Below are positions 54,373 through 62,960 of a DNA stretch of 64,000 nt, one piece after another. The notes under the pieces were generated by a model, which saw only the letters and a list, made by a program, of their open reading frames with translations, had not been told where the DNA came from and ran no database searches. Every line of letters starts with the position of its first letter. The stretch's first letter is position 1. A program made the translations under genes and the position numbers. The DNA is from RAM1 sp943372515 (GTDB lineage Bacteria > Pseudomonadota > Gammaproteobacteria > Burkholderiales > Burkholderiaceae_C): positions 14,405 to 78,404 of the forward strand of contig CALRYY010000009.1 of NCBI GenBank assembly GCA_943372515.1, written 5' to 3'.

Positions 54373-54453
54373 TTTGTAACACTATGTCAAGGCACTGGGG
54401 AAATCCCGCACAGCCCCAGCCAAGGCCTGCAGAATCGGCTCTGTTACATATTT
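54373..54453 (+). promoter_or_regulatory. Candidate OmpR sites upstream of ompR
   Basis: TTTGTAACACTATG (54373-54386) and GTTACATATTT (54443-54453). The second matches the GTTACATATTT core I recall from E. coli OmpR boxes, and the first is a GTAACA inverse. Both lie in the 240-bp gap between the SIMPL gene and ompR, the second just before the ribosome site. Confidence 0.4.
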
Positions 54454-54465
54454 CGTTGGAGCAAC

Positions 54466-55197
54466 ATGAACCAAGCAGCAGCCCGAACCGACAAGATCAT
54501 GGTGGTGGACGATGACGCCCGAATCCGCGACCTGCTTCGCCGCTACCTGACCCAGGAGGGGTTCGAAGTCATCCTGGCTGAAGACGGCAAGGCCCTGAAC
54601 CGCCTGATGCTGCGCGAAACGGCCGACCTGATCGTGCTGGACCTGATGATGCCCGGCGAGGACGGCCTGTCGATCTGCCGCCGCCTGCGCGCAGCCAACG
54701 ACCGCACCCCCATCATCATGCTGACCGCCAAGGGCGAGGACGTAGACCGCATCGTGGGGCTGGAAGTCGGCGCCGACGATTACCTGGGCAAGCCCTTCAA
54801 TCCCCGCGAGCTGCTGGCCCGGGTGCACGCCGTGCTGCGCCGCCGCCCCGCGCAGGAAGCGCCCGGTGCACCGTCCAGCGACAACGAAGTCGTCACCTTC
54901 GGCCCGTTTGCCTTTGATCTCGGCGCGCGCACCTTGCACAAGAACGGCGAGGAGTTGCCCCTGACCACGGGCGAATTTGCCATGCTCAAGGCGCTGGTGC
55001 GCCACCCGCGCCAGCCGCTGTCGCGTGAAAAGCTGGCCCAGCTGGCCCGCGGCCGCGAATTCGAGCCTTTTGACCGGAGCCTGGACGTGCAGGTTTCGCG
55101 CCTGCGCAAACTGGTCGAAGTAGATGCCGCCGCACCCCGCTATATTCAAACGGTCTGGGGCGTGGGATACGTGTTCGTACCCGATGGTGCTGGTTGA
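54466..55197 (+). CDS. ompR: Response regulator OmpR
   Basis: A 243-residue OmpR/PhoB-family regulator. The receiver has acidic residues 15-17 (VVDDDARIRD), phospho-acceptor Asp59 (IVLDLMMPGEDG), Thr in IIMLTAKGED and Lys in YLGKPFNPRELLARVHAVLRR. The C-terminal winged helix ends DVQVSRLRKLVE, then IQTVWGVGYVFVPDG. ATG 54466 has GGAG upstream. The kinase gene follows 64 bp later. The close similarity to enterobacterial OmpR, especially in the receiver, supports the name. Confidence 0.95.
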   Translation: MNQAAARTDKIMVVDDDARIRDLLRRYLTQEGFEVILAEDGKALNRLMLRETADLIVLDLMMPGEDGLSICRRLRAANDRTPIIMLTAKGEDVDRIVGLEVGADDYLGKPFNPRELLARVHAVLRRRPAQEAPGAPSSDNEVVTFGPFAFDLGARTLHKNGEELPLTTGEFAMLKALVRHPRQPLSREKLAQLARGREFEPFDRSLDVQVSRLRKLVEVDAAAPRYIQTVWGVGYVFVPDGAG

Positions 55198-55261
55198 TCG
55201 TTAACCGCCATTGCCTTGCCCCGGCACGCAACGCACAATCACAGCCCGGGGTAAAGAAACC

Positions 55262-56671
55262 TTGATTCGCGCAGTCACCACCAGCATCGACGCCACGGGG
55301 CCCGCCCCGCTTGAAACCGCACCCGCGCCGCTTGAAATGCGCCCGCGAGTGGGGTTGAGCCTGTTCTGGCGCACATTCTTCCTTCTGGCGCTGCTGCTCA
55401 TCGGCAGTATCGTGGCCTGGCTGCAGACCTTTCGGGCACTGGAATTTGAACCACGTGCCGTACAGACCGCCCAGCAGATTGCTTCGCTGGTCAACCTGAG
55501 CCGTGCGGCGTTGGTCCATTCCGACGCCATTGCCCGCGTCTCCCTGATCAAGACGCTGGCTGATCAGGAGGGTGTGCGCATCCTGCCGCGCGAGCCAGGC
55601 GACAAATTTGAGCTGTTCGATGCCGAATCACTGGACGAACGCGTGGTGGAGGAGCTGGCCACCCGTCTTGGCAAAGGCACTGTGGTGGCCAGTGTCGTCA
55701 ACAAGGAGCCGGGCCTGTGGATTGGTTTCAAGATCGATGCCGACGCCTACTGGCTGCTCATGGACCGCAACCGTTTTACACCTGTGGGCGGCAAGACCTG
55801 GCTGATCTGGCTGGTGATTGCCGCGGCGCTGTCACTTGCGGGCTCGGCCGTGATTGCACGTCTGATCAACCGGCCGCTCAAGCAGCTGTCGTTCGCTGCG
55901 AGCCGCGTGCGCGACGGCGACTTTGACGCCAGCCGGCTGGACGAAAAAGCCGTGACCAGCGAAATCCGCGAAGTCAACATCGGCTTTAACCGCATGGCCC
56001 AGCAGCTGGCCAAGATCGAGCAGGACCGCGCCGTCATGCTGGCCGGCATTTCGCATGACCTGCGCACGCCACTGGCGCGCCTGCGACTTGAAACCGAAAT
56101 GAGCGTGGCCGACCAGGACGCTCGCGACCACATGGCGGCGGACATTGACCAGCTGGACGCCATCATCGACAAATTCCTCGACTACGCGCGCCCCGACCAT
56201 GCGGAGCTCAAGCCCGTGCTGCTCAACGACGTGATCGAAGCCTGCCTGTACGCCGTGCAGGACCAGGGCGACATGCGCATCAACCTGGACGTGACCAAGG
56301 GCCTGTACGTGCTGGCCGATGAGGTTGAGCTGGCTCGCGTGCTGTCCAACCTGCTGGAAAACGCACGCCGGTATGGCAAAACGCCCGAGACCGGCATTGC
56401 GGTGGTGGACATTGCAGCCAAGGCGCGCGGCGAGTGGGTGCTGCTGAAGGTTCGCGATCACGGCATGGGCGTGTCTGCCGACGCGTTACCCAACCTGATC
56501 AAGCCGTTCTTCCGGGGTGACGCGGCACGCACAGCCGCCACGGGGGCCGGCCTGGGCCTGGCCATTGTGGACAAGACCGTGCAGCGAATGGGCGGCATCT
56601 TTGCGCTGGCCAACACCACGTCGGGCGGGTTGGCGGCGCATATCAAGCTGCAAAAGCCCAAGCCCGAATAG
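55262..56671 (+). CDS. envZ: EnvZ-type sensor histidine kinase
   Basis: A membrane histidine kinase partnering OmpR. A short cytoplasmic lead is followed by TM1 (about 35-55), a periplasmic domain, TM2 (about 182-200) and HAMP. The DHp H-box is MLAGISHDLRTPLARLR with phospho-His265. The ATPase has N-box NLLENARRYG, G1 VRDHGMGV and G2 GAGLGLAIV. The start is uncertain: TTG 55262 has a purine-rich GGGGTAAAGAAA upstream (469 residues), while ATG 55337 and TTG 55211 are alternatives. The H-box and layout match EnvZ. Confidence 0.93.
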   Translation: MIRAVTTSIDATGPAPLETAPAPLEMRPRVGLSLFWRTFFLLALLLIGSIVAWLQTFRALEFEPRAVQTAQQIASLVNLSRAALVHSDAIARVSLIKTLADQEGVRILPREPGDKFELFDAESLDERVVEELATRLGKGTVVASVVNKEPGLWIGFKIDADAYWLLMDRNRFTPVGGKTWLIWLVIAAALSLAGSAVIARLINRPLKQLSFAASRVRDGDFDASRLDEKAVTSEIREVNIGFNRMAQQLAKIEQDRAVMLAGISHDLRTPLARLRLETEMSVADQDARDHMAADIDQLDAIIDKFLDYARPDHAELKPVLLNDVIEACLYAVQDQGDMRINLDVTKGLYVLADEVELARVLSNLLENARRYGKTPETGIAVVDIAAKARGEWVLLKVRDHGMGVSADALPNLIKPFFRGDAARTAATGAGLGLAIVDKTVQRMGGIFALANTTSGGLAAHIKLQKPKPE

Positions 56672-56686
56672 GCCCGGTGCTGCGGC

Positions 56687-57163
56687 TCAGCGGGTCAGCA
56701 ACACCACCGCGCGCGCCTCAATGCAAAGCCCCTGCCCCACGGGGCCCAGTTTTTCTGCCGTCTTGGCTTTGACGTTCACCTGATCCACTGCAACGCCCAG
56801 TGCTGCAGCAACTGATGCGCGGATGGTGGCCATGTGCGGCGCCAGGCGCGGCGCCTGGGCGATCACGGTGCTGTCTACGTTGCCCAGTTGCCAGCCGGCG
56901 TCGCGCACGCGGCGCGAGGCTTCGGCCAGCAGAACGGCAGAATCCGCGCCCTTGAAGCGTTCGTCCGTATCGGGAAAGTGCGTGCCGATGTCGCCCAGAC
57001 CGGCCGCTCCCAGCAGCGCGTCGGTGATGGCGTGCAGCAGCACGTCGGCATCGGAATGGCCCAGCAGGCCGCGTTCATAGGGAATGTGCACGCCGCCGAT
57101 GACGAGCTTGCGCCCTGGCACCAGCGCATGCACGTCCCAGCCTTCTCCCACACGGATAGTCAT
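56687..57163 (-). CDS. ispF: 2-C-methyl-D-erythritol 2,4-cyclodiphosphate synthase
   Basis: A 158-residue trimeric zinc enzyme of the MEP pathway. The metal ligands are Asp10 and His12 (GEGWDVHALVPG) with a further His in LLGHSDADVLLHA. AKTAEKLGPVGQGLCIEARAVV is the C-terminal signature. ATG overlaps the ispD stop by 4 bp; the pair is unfused here. Confidence 0.98.
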   Translation of the reverse strand: MTIRVGEGWDVHALVPGRKLVIGGVHIPYERGLLGHSDADVLLHAITDALLGAAGLGDIGTHFPDTDERFKGADSAVLLAEASRRVRDAGWQLGNVDSTVIAQAPRLAPHMATIRASVAAALGVAVDQVNVKAKTAEKLGPVGQGLCIEARAVVLLTR

Positions 57164-57864
57164 CGGGTTTTGCTCCTGAGCACGGCCTCGGCCAGTGCGA
57201 AATCATCGGGATAGGTGACCTTGAAATTCTGTGCACCGCCAGGCACCAGCAGCGGTTTATGCCCCAGCGCCTCCACGGCGCCGGCCTCGTCGGTGACGGT
57301 GTCCCCCGCCTTGGCCAGAGCGCCTTGCAACATGCCGATGCGAAACATCTGCGGCGTTTGCGCCAGCCATTTGCCGCTGCGGTCCACCGTGGCGCTCACT
57401 CGGCCGCCTGATTCGCTCTTGAGCGTATCAGCCACCCGGTGGGCCAGCAGCCCGCCCACCGCGTCCTGCGCGCAGGCGTCGATCAGGGCGTTGATCAGCG
57501 CGGGCGTCACCAGGCAGCGTGCGGCGTCATGCACCAGCACCCAGTCACCGGGCGCCGCCCCCCGTTCCAGCAGCGCCTGCAGGCCGTTGCGCACGCTGGC
57601 AGCCCGGGTGGCGCCACCACAATCAAGCAACTCAAACGGCGCTTCAAGGGCACCCAGAAAAACGTCCCCTGGCGCCACCACCACCAGGCAGCGCTCAATG
57701 CGGGGCACCGCTGCAAACGCCGCCAGCGTGTGCTGCACCATGGGCCGGCCGGCCACGGGCTCGTATTGCTTGGGAATGGCGGTGCCCGCGCGGCTGCCAG
57801 ATCCCGCGCAGGGCACCAGGGCAAAAAAGCGGGAATGGGGGGAATGCGGCGTGCTGACAGTCAT
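57160..57864 (-). CDS. ispD: 2-C-methyl-D-erythritol 4-phosphate cytidylyltransferase
   Basis: A 234-residue CTP-dependent enzyme forming CDP-ME. The nucleotide-binding ALVPCAGSGSRAG (about 15-27), with KQYEPVAGRPMVQHTL following, and VLVHDAARCLV (near 110) are conserved. ispF follows with a 4-bp overlap. Divergent from mfd. Confidence 0.97.
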   Translation of the reverse strand: MTVSTPHSPHSRFFALVPCAGSGSRAGTAIPKQYEPVAGRPMVQHTLAAFAAVPRIERCLVVVAPGDVFLGALEAPFELLDCGGATRAASVRNGLQALLERGAAPGDWVLVHDAARCLVTPALINALIDACAQDAVGGLLAHRVADTLKSESGGRVSATVDRSGKWLAQTPQMFRIGMLQGALAKAGDTVTDEAGAVEALGHKPLLVPGGAQNFKVTYPDDFALAEAVLRSKTR

Positions 57865-57895
57865 GGGCTGGCCCCCATTCTAGAATCGGGCCTGC

Positions 57896-57924
57896 ACACC
57901 CCTCCCTTTTCCGGCGAGGGGTGT
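57896..57924 (+). promoter_or_regulatory. Terminator-like hairpin in mfd leader
   Basis: Perfect 9-bp arms ACACCCCTC and GAGGGGTGT with an 11-base loop, followed by TTTGCTATTTTT, end 14 bp before the mfd ATG. The form is that of an intrinsic terminator or attenuator. TAGAAT at 57881-57886 could be the -10 upstream. Confidence 0.5.
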
Positions 57925-57938
57925 TTGCTATTTTTCTC

Positions 57939-60900
57939 ATGGACTTACCCAAACTCGTTCCCGGCAAGCGCTTCACCCTGCCCCGCCCTGCGGGCTCGGC
58001 AGACGCGTTGCTGCTCGCCCACCTGGCCCAGCGCGAAAAGGCGGCCGGCAAACTCATGGCCATCGTCACGTCTGACGCGGCCGACGCGCAAAGGCTGATG
58101 GAGGAGATCGCGTTCTTTGCCCCGGGCATCCGCACCGCCCTGTTCCCCGACTGGGAAACGCTGCCTTACGACAGCTTTTCGCCGCACCAGGACCTGATCA
58201 GCGAACGCCTGGCCACGCTGTGGCGTATCAGCCAGAAAGACAAGGACACCGGCGCAGACGTGGTGGTCGTACCCGCCACCACGGCGCTGTACCGCGTGGC
58301 GCCGCCATCGTTCCTGGCGGGCTACACCTTCCAGTTCAAGGTCAAGCAAAAGCTGGACGAAGCCAAGCTCAAGGGCCAGCTCACCCTGGCGGGCTACAGC
58401 CATGTGACGCAAGTGGTCAGCCCCGGCGAATACGCGGTGCGCGGTGGGCTGATTGACCTGTTCCCCATGGGTTCGCTCGTGCCCTACCGCGTGGACCTGT
58501 TTGACGACGAGATCGACAGCATCCGCACCTTTGACCCCGACAGCCAGCGCAGCCTGTACCCGGTACCCGAGATTCGCCTGCTGCCAGGCCGTGAGTTCCC
58601 GATGGACGAAGCGGCTCGCGCCAAATTCCGCAGCCGCTGGCGCGAGCTGCTGGACGGCGACCCCACGCGCAGCCGCATTTACAAGGACATGGGCAATGGC
58701 GTGGCCACCGCCGGCATCGAGTACTACCTGCCGCTGTTCTTTGACGACACAGCCACGGTGTTTGACTACCTGGGTGCCGACGCCACCGTGGTGCTGCATG
58801 GCGACCTGGAGCCGGCCTTCCAGCGCTTCTGGCAGGACACCAAGGACCGCTACCGGCTGGTCCATGGCGATCCCGAGCGGCCCGTGCTGCCGCCCGAATC
58901 GCTGTTTCTGGGCACGGAACAGTTCTATGCGCGCGCCAACGAGCACGCCCAACTGGCCGTGCGCCCGGCCATTGAAGACGTGGCCGACAACGCGTATTTC
59001 CAGAAGCTGGGCGAGCTGTCGGTGGTGCGTGGCGCCGACGACCCATTGGCACGGCTGAAGGCCCATGTTCGCAACACACAGCACCGCGTGCTGCTGCTTG
59101 CCGAAAGCGACGGGCGGCGTGAAAGCCTGCTGGACTTTGTGCGCGCCAGCCAGCTGTCGCCGCCCGCCTTCGACTCACTGGAAGAGTTTGCCGCCAGCGA
59201 CGAAAAGCTGGGCATTGCCACTGCGGCGCTGACCACAGGCTTCAGCTGGATGGAGCCGGGCATCGACTTCGTGACCGAAACCGAGCTGTTTGCCGCTGGC
59301 CCCACCACGCGCCGGCGCAAAAAGCAGGAGCAGGTCAGCGACGTCGAGGCGCTGATCAAGGACCTGAGCGAGCTGAACGTGGGCGACCCGGTGGTGCACA
59401 ACGCCCACGGCATCGGCCGCTACAAGGGACTGGTCAACATGGACCTGGGCCAAGGCAGCTCGGAGTTCCTGCACCTGGAATACGCCGACAAGGCCACGCT
59501 GTATGTGCCCGTGAGCCAGCTGCACCTGATCAGCCGCTACACCGGCGTCAGCGCCGACGAGGCGCCGCTGCACCGCCTCGGCAGCGGCCAGTGGGACAAA
59601 GCCAAACGCAAAGCCGCGGAGCAGGTGCGCGACTCGGCGGCCGAGCTGCTGAACATTTATGCCCGGCGCGCCGCACGCGAGGGCCATGCTTTCCGCTACA
59701 GCCCGCACGACTACGAAACCTTTGCCACCGACTTCGGCTTTGAAGAAACAGCCGACCAGCGCGCCGCCATCCACGCCGTCATCCAGGACATGATCAGCCC
59801 GCAGCCCATGGACCGCCTGGTCTGTGGCGACGTGGGCTTTGGCAAGACCGAGGTGGCCTTGCGCGCCGCGTTCATTGCCGTCACGGGCGGCAAGCAGGTG
59901 GCGTTCCTGGCGCCCACCACGCTGCTGGCCGAGCAGCACTACCAGACACTGGTGGACCGCTTTTCCAAATGGCCGGTCAAGGTAGCCGAAGTCTCGCGCT
60001 TTCGCTCGGGCAAGGAAATCACGGCGTCGCTCAAGGGCATTGCCGACGGCAGCGTGGACATCGTGGTGGGCACGCACAAGCTGCTTTCCGAGTCCACCAA
60101 GTTCAAGAACCTGGGCCTGCTCATCATTGACGAAGAGCACCGCTTTGGCGTGCGCCACAAGGAGGCCATGAAGGCCCTGCGCGCCGAGGTCGACGTGCTG
60201 ACGCTCACTGCCACCCCCATCCCGCGCACGCTGGGCATGGCGCTGGAGGGCCTGCGCGACCTGAGCGTGATTGCCACCGCGCCGCAGCGGCGCCTGGCCA
60301 TCAAGACCTTTGTGCGCAACGAAGGCAACGGCGTCATCCGCGAAGCCGTACTGCGGGAATTGAAGCGTGGCGGGCAGATCTACTTCCTGCACAACGAGGT
60401 GGAGACCATCGAGAACCGCCGCGCCAAGCTCGAAGAAATATTGCCCGAAGCCCGCATAGCCGTGGCCCACGGCCAGATGCCCGAGCGCGAACTGGAACGC
60501 GTGATGCGCGACTTTGTGGCCCAGCGCTACAACCTGCTGCTGTGCTCCACCATCATCGAGACCGGCATTGACGTGCCCACCGCCAACACCATCGTCATCA
60601 GCCGCGCCGACAAGTTCGGTCTGGCCCAGCTGCACCAGCTGCGCGGGCGCGTGGGCCGCAGCCATCACCAGGCCTATGCCTACCTGATGGTGCCCGACAC
60701 TGACGGCCTGACCAAGCACGCCAGCCAGCGGCTGGACGCCATCCAGCAGATGGAAGAGCTGGGCAGCGGCTTCTACCTGGCGATGCATGACCTGGAAATC
60801 CGCGGCGCGGGCGAAGTGCTGGGTGAGAACCAGAGCGGCAACATGATGGAAATCGGCTTCCAGCTGTACAACGAGATGCTGTCGGAAGCCGTGCGCAGCC

Positions 60901-61415
60901 TGAAGGAGGGCAAGGAGCCCGACCTGTTGAGCCCGCTGTCGGTCACGACCGACATCAACCTGCACGCCCCCGCCCTGCTACCCGACGACTACTGCGGCGA
61001 CGTACACCTGCGCCTGAGCTTTTACAAAAAGCTGGCTACGGCCAAGAACACCGACCAGATCGACACGCTGCTGGAAGAGATCGTGGACCGCTTCGGCAAG
61101 CTGCCGCCCCAAGCCCAGACACTGATCGACGTACACCGCCTGCGCGTGATCGCGCGGCCCTACGGCGTGGTCAAGGTGGACGCGGCGCCGGGTGTCATCC
61201 ACATCACCTTCAAGGCCAACCCGCCGGTGGACCCGATGCGCATCATCGAGCTGGTGCAAAAGAACCGGCACATCAAGCTGGCGGGCAATGAAAAGCTGCG
61301 CATCGAGCGCGAACTGAAAGAGCCCAAGGACCGCGCGCAGATGGTGCGCGATGTGCTGCGCTCGCTGGGGCAGCCCAAAGTGGATTCCGCGCCGGCCGCA
61401 GCGAGTGCAAAGTGA
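57939..61415 (+). CDS. mfd: Transcription-repair coupling factor Mfd
   Basis: A 1158-residue ATP-dependent translocase that removes stalled RNA polymerase and recruits UvrA. UvrB-like domains (about 1-350), an RNA polymerase interaction domain (near 480-560; VGDPVVHNAHGIGRYKGL), and a RecG-type helicase follow. The helicase motifs are VCGDVGFGKTEVALRAAF (Walker A), LLIIDEEHRFG (DEEH) and LTATPIPRTLGMA. A C-terminal TRCF domain (near 1010-1120) closes it. The ATG at 57939 lacks a close ribosome site; a GTG at 57921 is an alternative. Its TGA is immediately followed by the vapBC operator. Confidence 0.97.
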   Translation: MDLPKLVPGKRFTLPRPAGSADALLLAHLAQREKAAGKLMAIVTSDAADAQRLMEEIAFFAPGIRTALFPDWETLPYDSFSPHQDLISERLATLWRISQKDKDTGADVVVVPATTALYRVAPPSFLAGYTFQFKVKQKLDEAKLKGQLTLAGYSHVTQVVSPGEYAVRGGLIDLFPMGSLVPYRVDLFDDEIDSIRTFDPDSQRSLYPVPEIRLLPGREFPMDEAARAKFRSRWRELLDGDPTRSRIYKDMGNGVATAGIEYYLPLFFDDTATVFDYLGADATVVLHGDLEPAFQRFWQDTKDRYRLVHGDPERPVLPPESLFLGTEQFYARANEHAQLAVRPAIEDVADNAYFQKLGELSVVRGADDPLARLKAHVRNTQHRVLLLAESDGRRESLLDFVRASQLSPPAFDSLEEFAASDEKLGIATAALTTGFSWMEPGIDFVTETELFAAGPTTRRRKKQEQVSDVEALIKDLSELNVGDPVVHNAHGIGRYKGLVNMDLGQGSSEFLHLEYADKATLYVPVSQLHLISRYTGVSADEAPLHRLGSGQWDKAKRKAAEQVRDSAAELLNIYARRAAREGHAFRYSPHDYETFATDFGFEETADQRAAIHAVIQDMISPQPMDRLVCGDVGFGKTEVALRAAFIAVTGGKQVAFLAPTTLLAEQHYQTLVDRFSKWPVKVAEVSRFRSGKEITASLKGIADGSVDIVVGTHKLLSESTKFKNLGLLIIDEEHRFGVRHKEAMKALRAEVDVLTLTATPIPRTLGMALEGLRDLSVIATAPQRRLAIKTFVRNEGNGVIREAVLRELKRGGQIYFLHNEVETIENRRAKLEEILPEARIAVAHGQMPERELERVMRDFVAQRYNLLLCSTIIETGIDVPTANTIVISRADKFGLAQLHQLRGRVGRSHHQAYAYLMVPDTDGLTKHASQRLDAIQQMEELGSGFYLAMHDLEIRGAGEVLGENQSGNMMEIGFQLYNEMLSEAVRSLKEGKEPDLLSPLSVTTDINLHAPALLPDDYCGDVHLRLSFYKKLATAKNTDQIDTLLEEIVDRFGKLPPQAQTLIDVHRLRVIARPYGVVKVDAAPGVIHITFKANPPVDPMRIIELVQKNRHIKLAGNEKLRIERELKEPKDRAQMVRDVLRSLGQPKVDSAPAAASAK

Positions 61416-61433
61416 CATATGCCATGGCATATG
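61416..61433. promoter_or_regulatory. 18-bp perfect palindrome, vapBC operator
   Basis: CATATGCCATGGCATATG is a perfect inverted repeat, 38 bp before the vapB ATG. VapBC complexes usually repress their own operon at such palindromes. AT-rich against its background. Confidence 0.65.
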
Positions 61434-61471
61434 CTAACCTTGGGATGACCGCCCCTCCAAAGGAGCCGCCC

Positions 61472-61795
61472 ATGACTGACCACAAAGTCGCCGAACCATC
61501 CGCCGCCTACCTGGTGCAAATTGCGCCACGCCACGTGCGCCTGTTTCGCAACGGCGCCAACCAGGCTGTGCGCATTCCGCGCGAATTTGAGCTGCCCGGC
61601 AACGAGGCGCTGATGCACCGCGAGGGCAACCGGCTCATTCTGGAACTGGTGCCAGACAAGCCCAAACGGGGCACGGCAGCAGCGCTGCTGGCCGCGTTGG
61701 ATGAAATGGCCAAACTGGGCCCTATCGACGAAGAGTTCCCCGATGTGGATGCGGGCCTGCTACCCCTGGACGACATTGATCTGGGTGAAGACTGA
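61472..61795 (+). CDS. vapB: VapB-type antitoxin
   Basis: A 107-residue antitoxin. The AbrB/SpoVT-like DNA-binding part (VRLFRNGANQAVRIPREFEL, near 23-42) is followed by a C-terminal acidic tail (DVDAGLLPLDDIDLGED) that would clamp the VapC active site. ATG 61472 has AAGGAG upstream; an earlier in-frame ATG lies inside the palindrome and is rejected. Stop and vapC start overlap (TGATG). Confidence 0.9.
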   Translation: MTDHKVAEPSAAYLVQIAPRHVRLFRNGANQAVRIPREFELPGNEALMHREGNRLILELVPDKPKRGTAAALLAALDEMAKLGPIDEEFPDVDAGLLPLDDIDLGED

Positions 61796-62217
61796 TGGTG
61801 ACAGACGCGCATTTGTACTTGCTGGACACCAACATCATGTCGGACATGATGCGCAACCCCGAGGGCATGGCAGCGCAACGTTTTCGCAACCTGCTGACCG
61901 AGGATGAAACCTGCACCCTGTGCACCAGCGTGATCGTTCAGTGTGAGCTTCTCTTCGGCTTGAGGCGGCGCACCCACCCACGCTGGCACACCCACTATCA
62001 GCTGCTTTTGGGGTCGGTGAATGTCATGCCACTTGAACCCGAAGTCGCAGCACATTACGCCTCGCTGCGCGCCCGCCTGGAGCAGGCCGGCACACCCATT
62101 GGCGCCAACGACACACTCATCGCAGCGCACGCGCTGGCGCTGGGCGCTACGCTCGTCACGGCCGACACCGAATTTGCCCGCATCGCGGGCCTGCAAACCG
62201 AAAACTGGCTTCAATAA
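61795..62217 (+). CDS. vapC: VapC toxin, PIN-domain ribonuclease
   Basis: A 140-residue PIN-domain endoribonuclease. The four acidic residues are Asp11 (LLDTN), Glu51 (CELLFG), Asp106 (ANDTLIA) and Asp124 (TADTEF). VapC toxins usually cleave initiator tRNA or rRNA. Held inactive by VapB. Confidence 0.92.
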   Translation: MVTDAHLYLLDTNIMSDMMRNPEGMAAQRFRNLLTEDETCTLCTSVIVQCELLFGLRRRTHPRWHTHYQLLLGSVNVMPLEPEVAAHYASLRARLEQAGTPIGANDTLIAAHALALGATLVTADTEFARIAGLQTENWLQ

Positions 62218-62223
62218 ACCACC

Positions 62224-62949
62224 ATGCCTGCTACTGAAATCTCCCCCGGCCTCACCGTCCAGAACTTCACGCCCCCGCTCAAGCTCAGCGACTTCAAGCT
62301 GATTGCGTTTGACATGGACTCCACGCTGATCAACATCGAATGTGTGGACGAAATCGCCGACGCCGCAGGCCGCAAGGCTGAAGTCGCCGCCATCACCGAA
62401 GCCGCCATGCGCGGCGAGATCACTGACTACAAGGAAAGCCTGCGCCGGCGCGTGGCACTGCTGCGCGGCGTGACCGTGGCCGACATGGAGCAGGTCTACA
62501 CCGAGCGGCTGCAGTTGAACCCCGGCGCCCGCGAACTGGTCGCCGCCTGCAAGGCTGCCGGCCTGAAGGTGCTGCTGGTGTCGGGCGGCTTCACGTTCTT
62601 CACAGACCGTGTGCGGGACACATTGGGGATCGACTACACCCGCTCCAACGTGCTGGAGGTTGAATCCGGTCCCAACTGCGGCCAGCTCACCGGCCGCATG
62701 GTGGACCAGGAATGGGGCGACATCTGCGACGGCGACGAGAAGCGCCGCATGCTGATGCAAACCTGCCAGCAGCTGGGCATTGACCCCAAACAGGCCATCG
62801 CCATGGGTGACGGCGCGAACGACCTGCCCATGATGGGCGTGGCCGGCCTGTCGGTGGCCTACCAGGCCAAGCCGGCCGTGCGTGCCCAGGCCATGGTCGC
62901 CATCAACAACGGCGGCCTCAACCGCCTGCTGGAAGTCGTGCAGTGTTAA
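62224..62949 (+). CDS. serB: Phosphoserine phosphatase
   Basis: A 241-residue HAD phosphatase, last step of serine synthesis. The nucleophile is in AFDMDSTLINIECVDEIAD (Asp30, Asp32). LLVSGGFTFFTDRVRDTLG is motif II, and motif IV is AMGDGANDLPMMGVAGL (near 200). The N-terminal ACT-like regulatory domain of the longer E. coli form is absent, leaving only about 25 residues before the HAD core. 6 bp after vapC, so vapC read-through can reach it. Confidence 0.95.
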   Translation: MPATEISPGLTVQNFTPPLKLSDFKLIAFDMDSTLINIECVDEIADAAGRKAEVAAITEAAMRGEITDYKESLRRRVALLRGVTVADMEQVYTERLQLNPGARELVAACKAAGLKVLLVSGGFTFFTDRVRDTLGIDYTRSNVLEVESGPNCGQLTGRMVDQEWGDICDGDEKRRMLMQTCQQLGIDPKQAIAMGDGANDLPMMGVAGLSVAYQAKPAVRAQAMVAINNGGLNRLLEVVQC

Positions 62950-62960
62950 CCTGAAAATCT

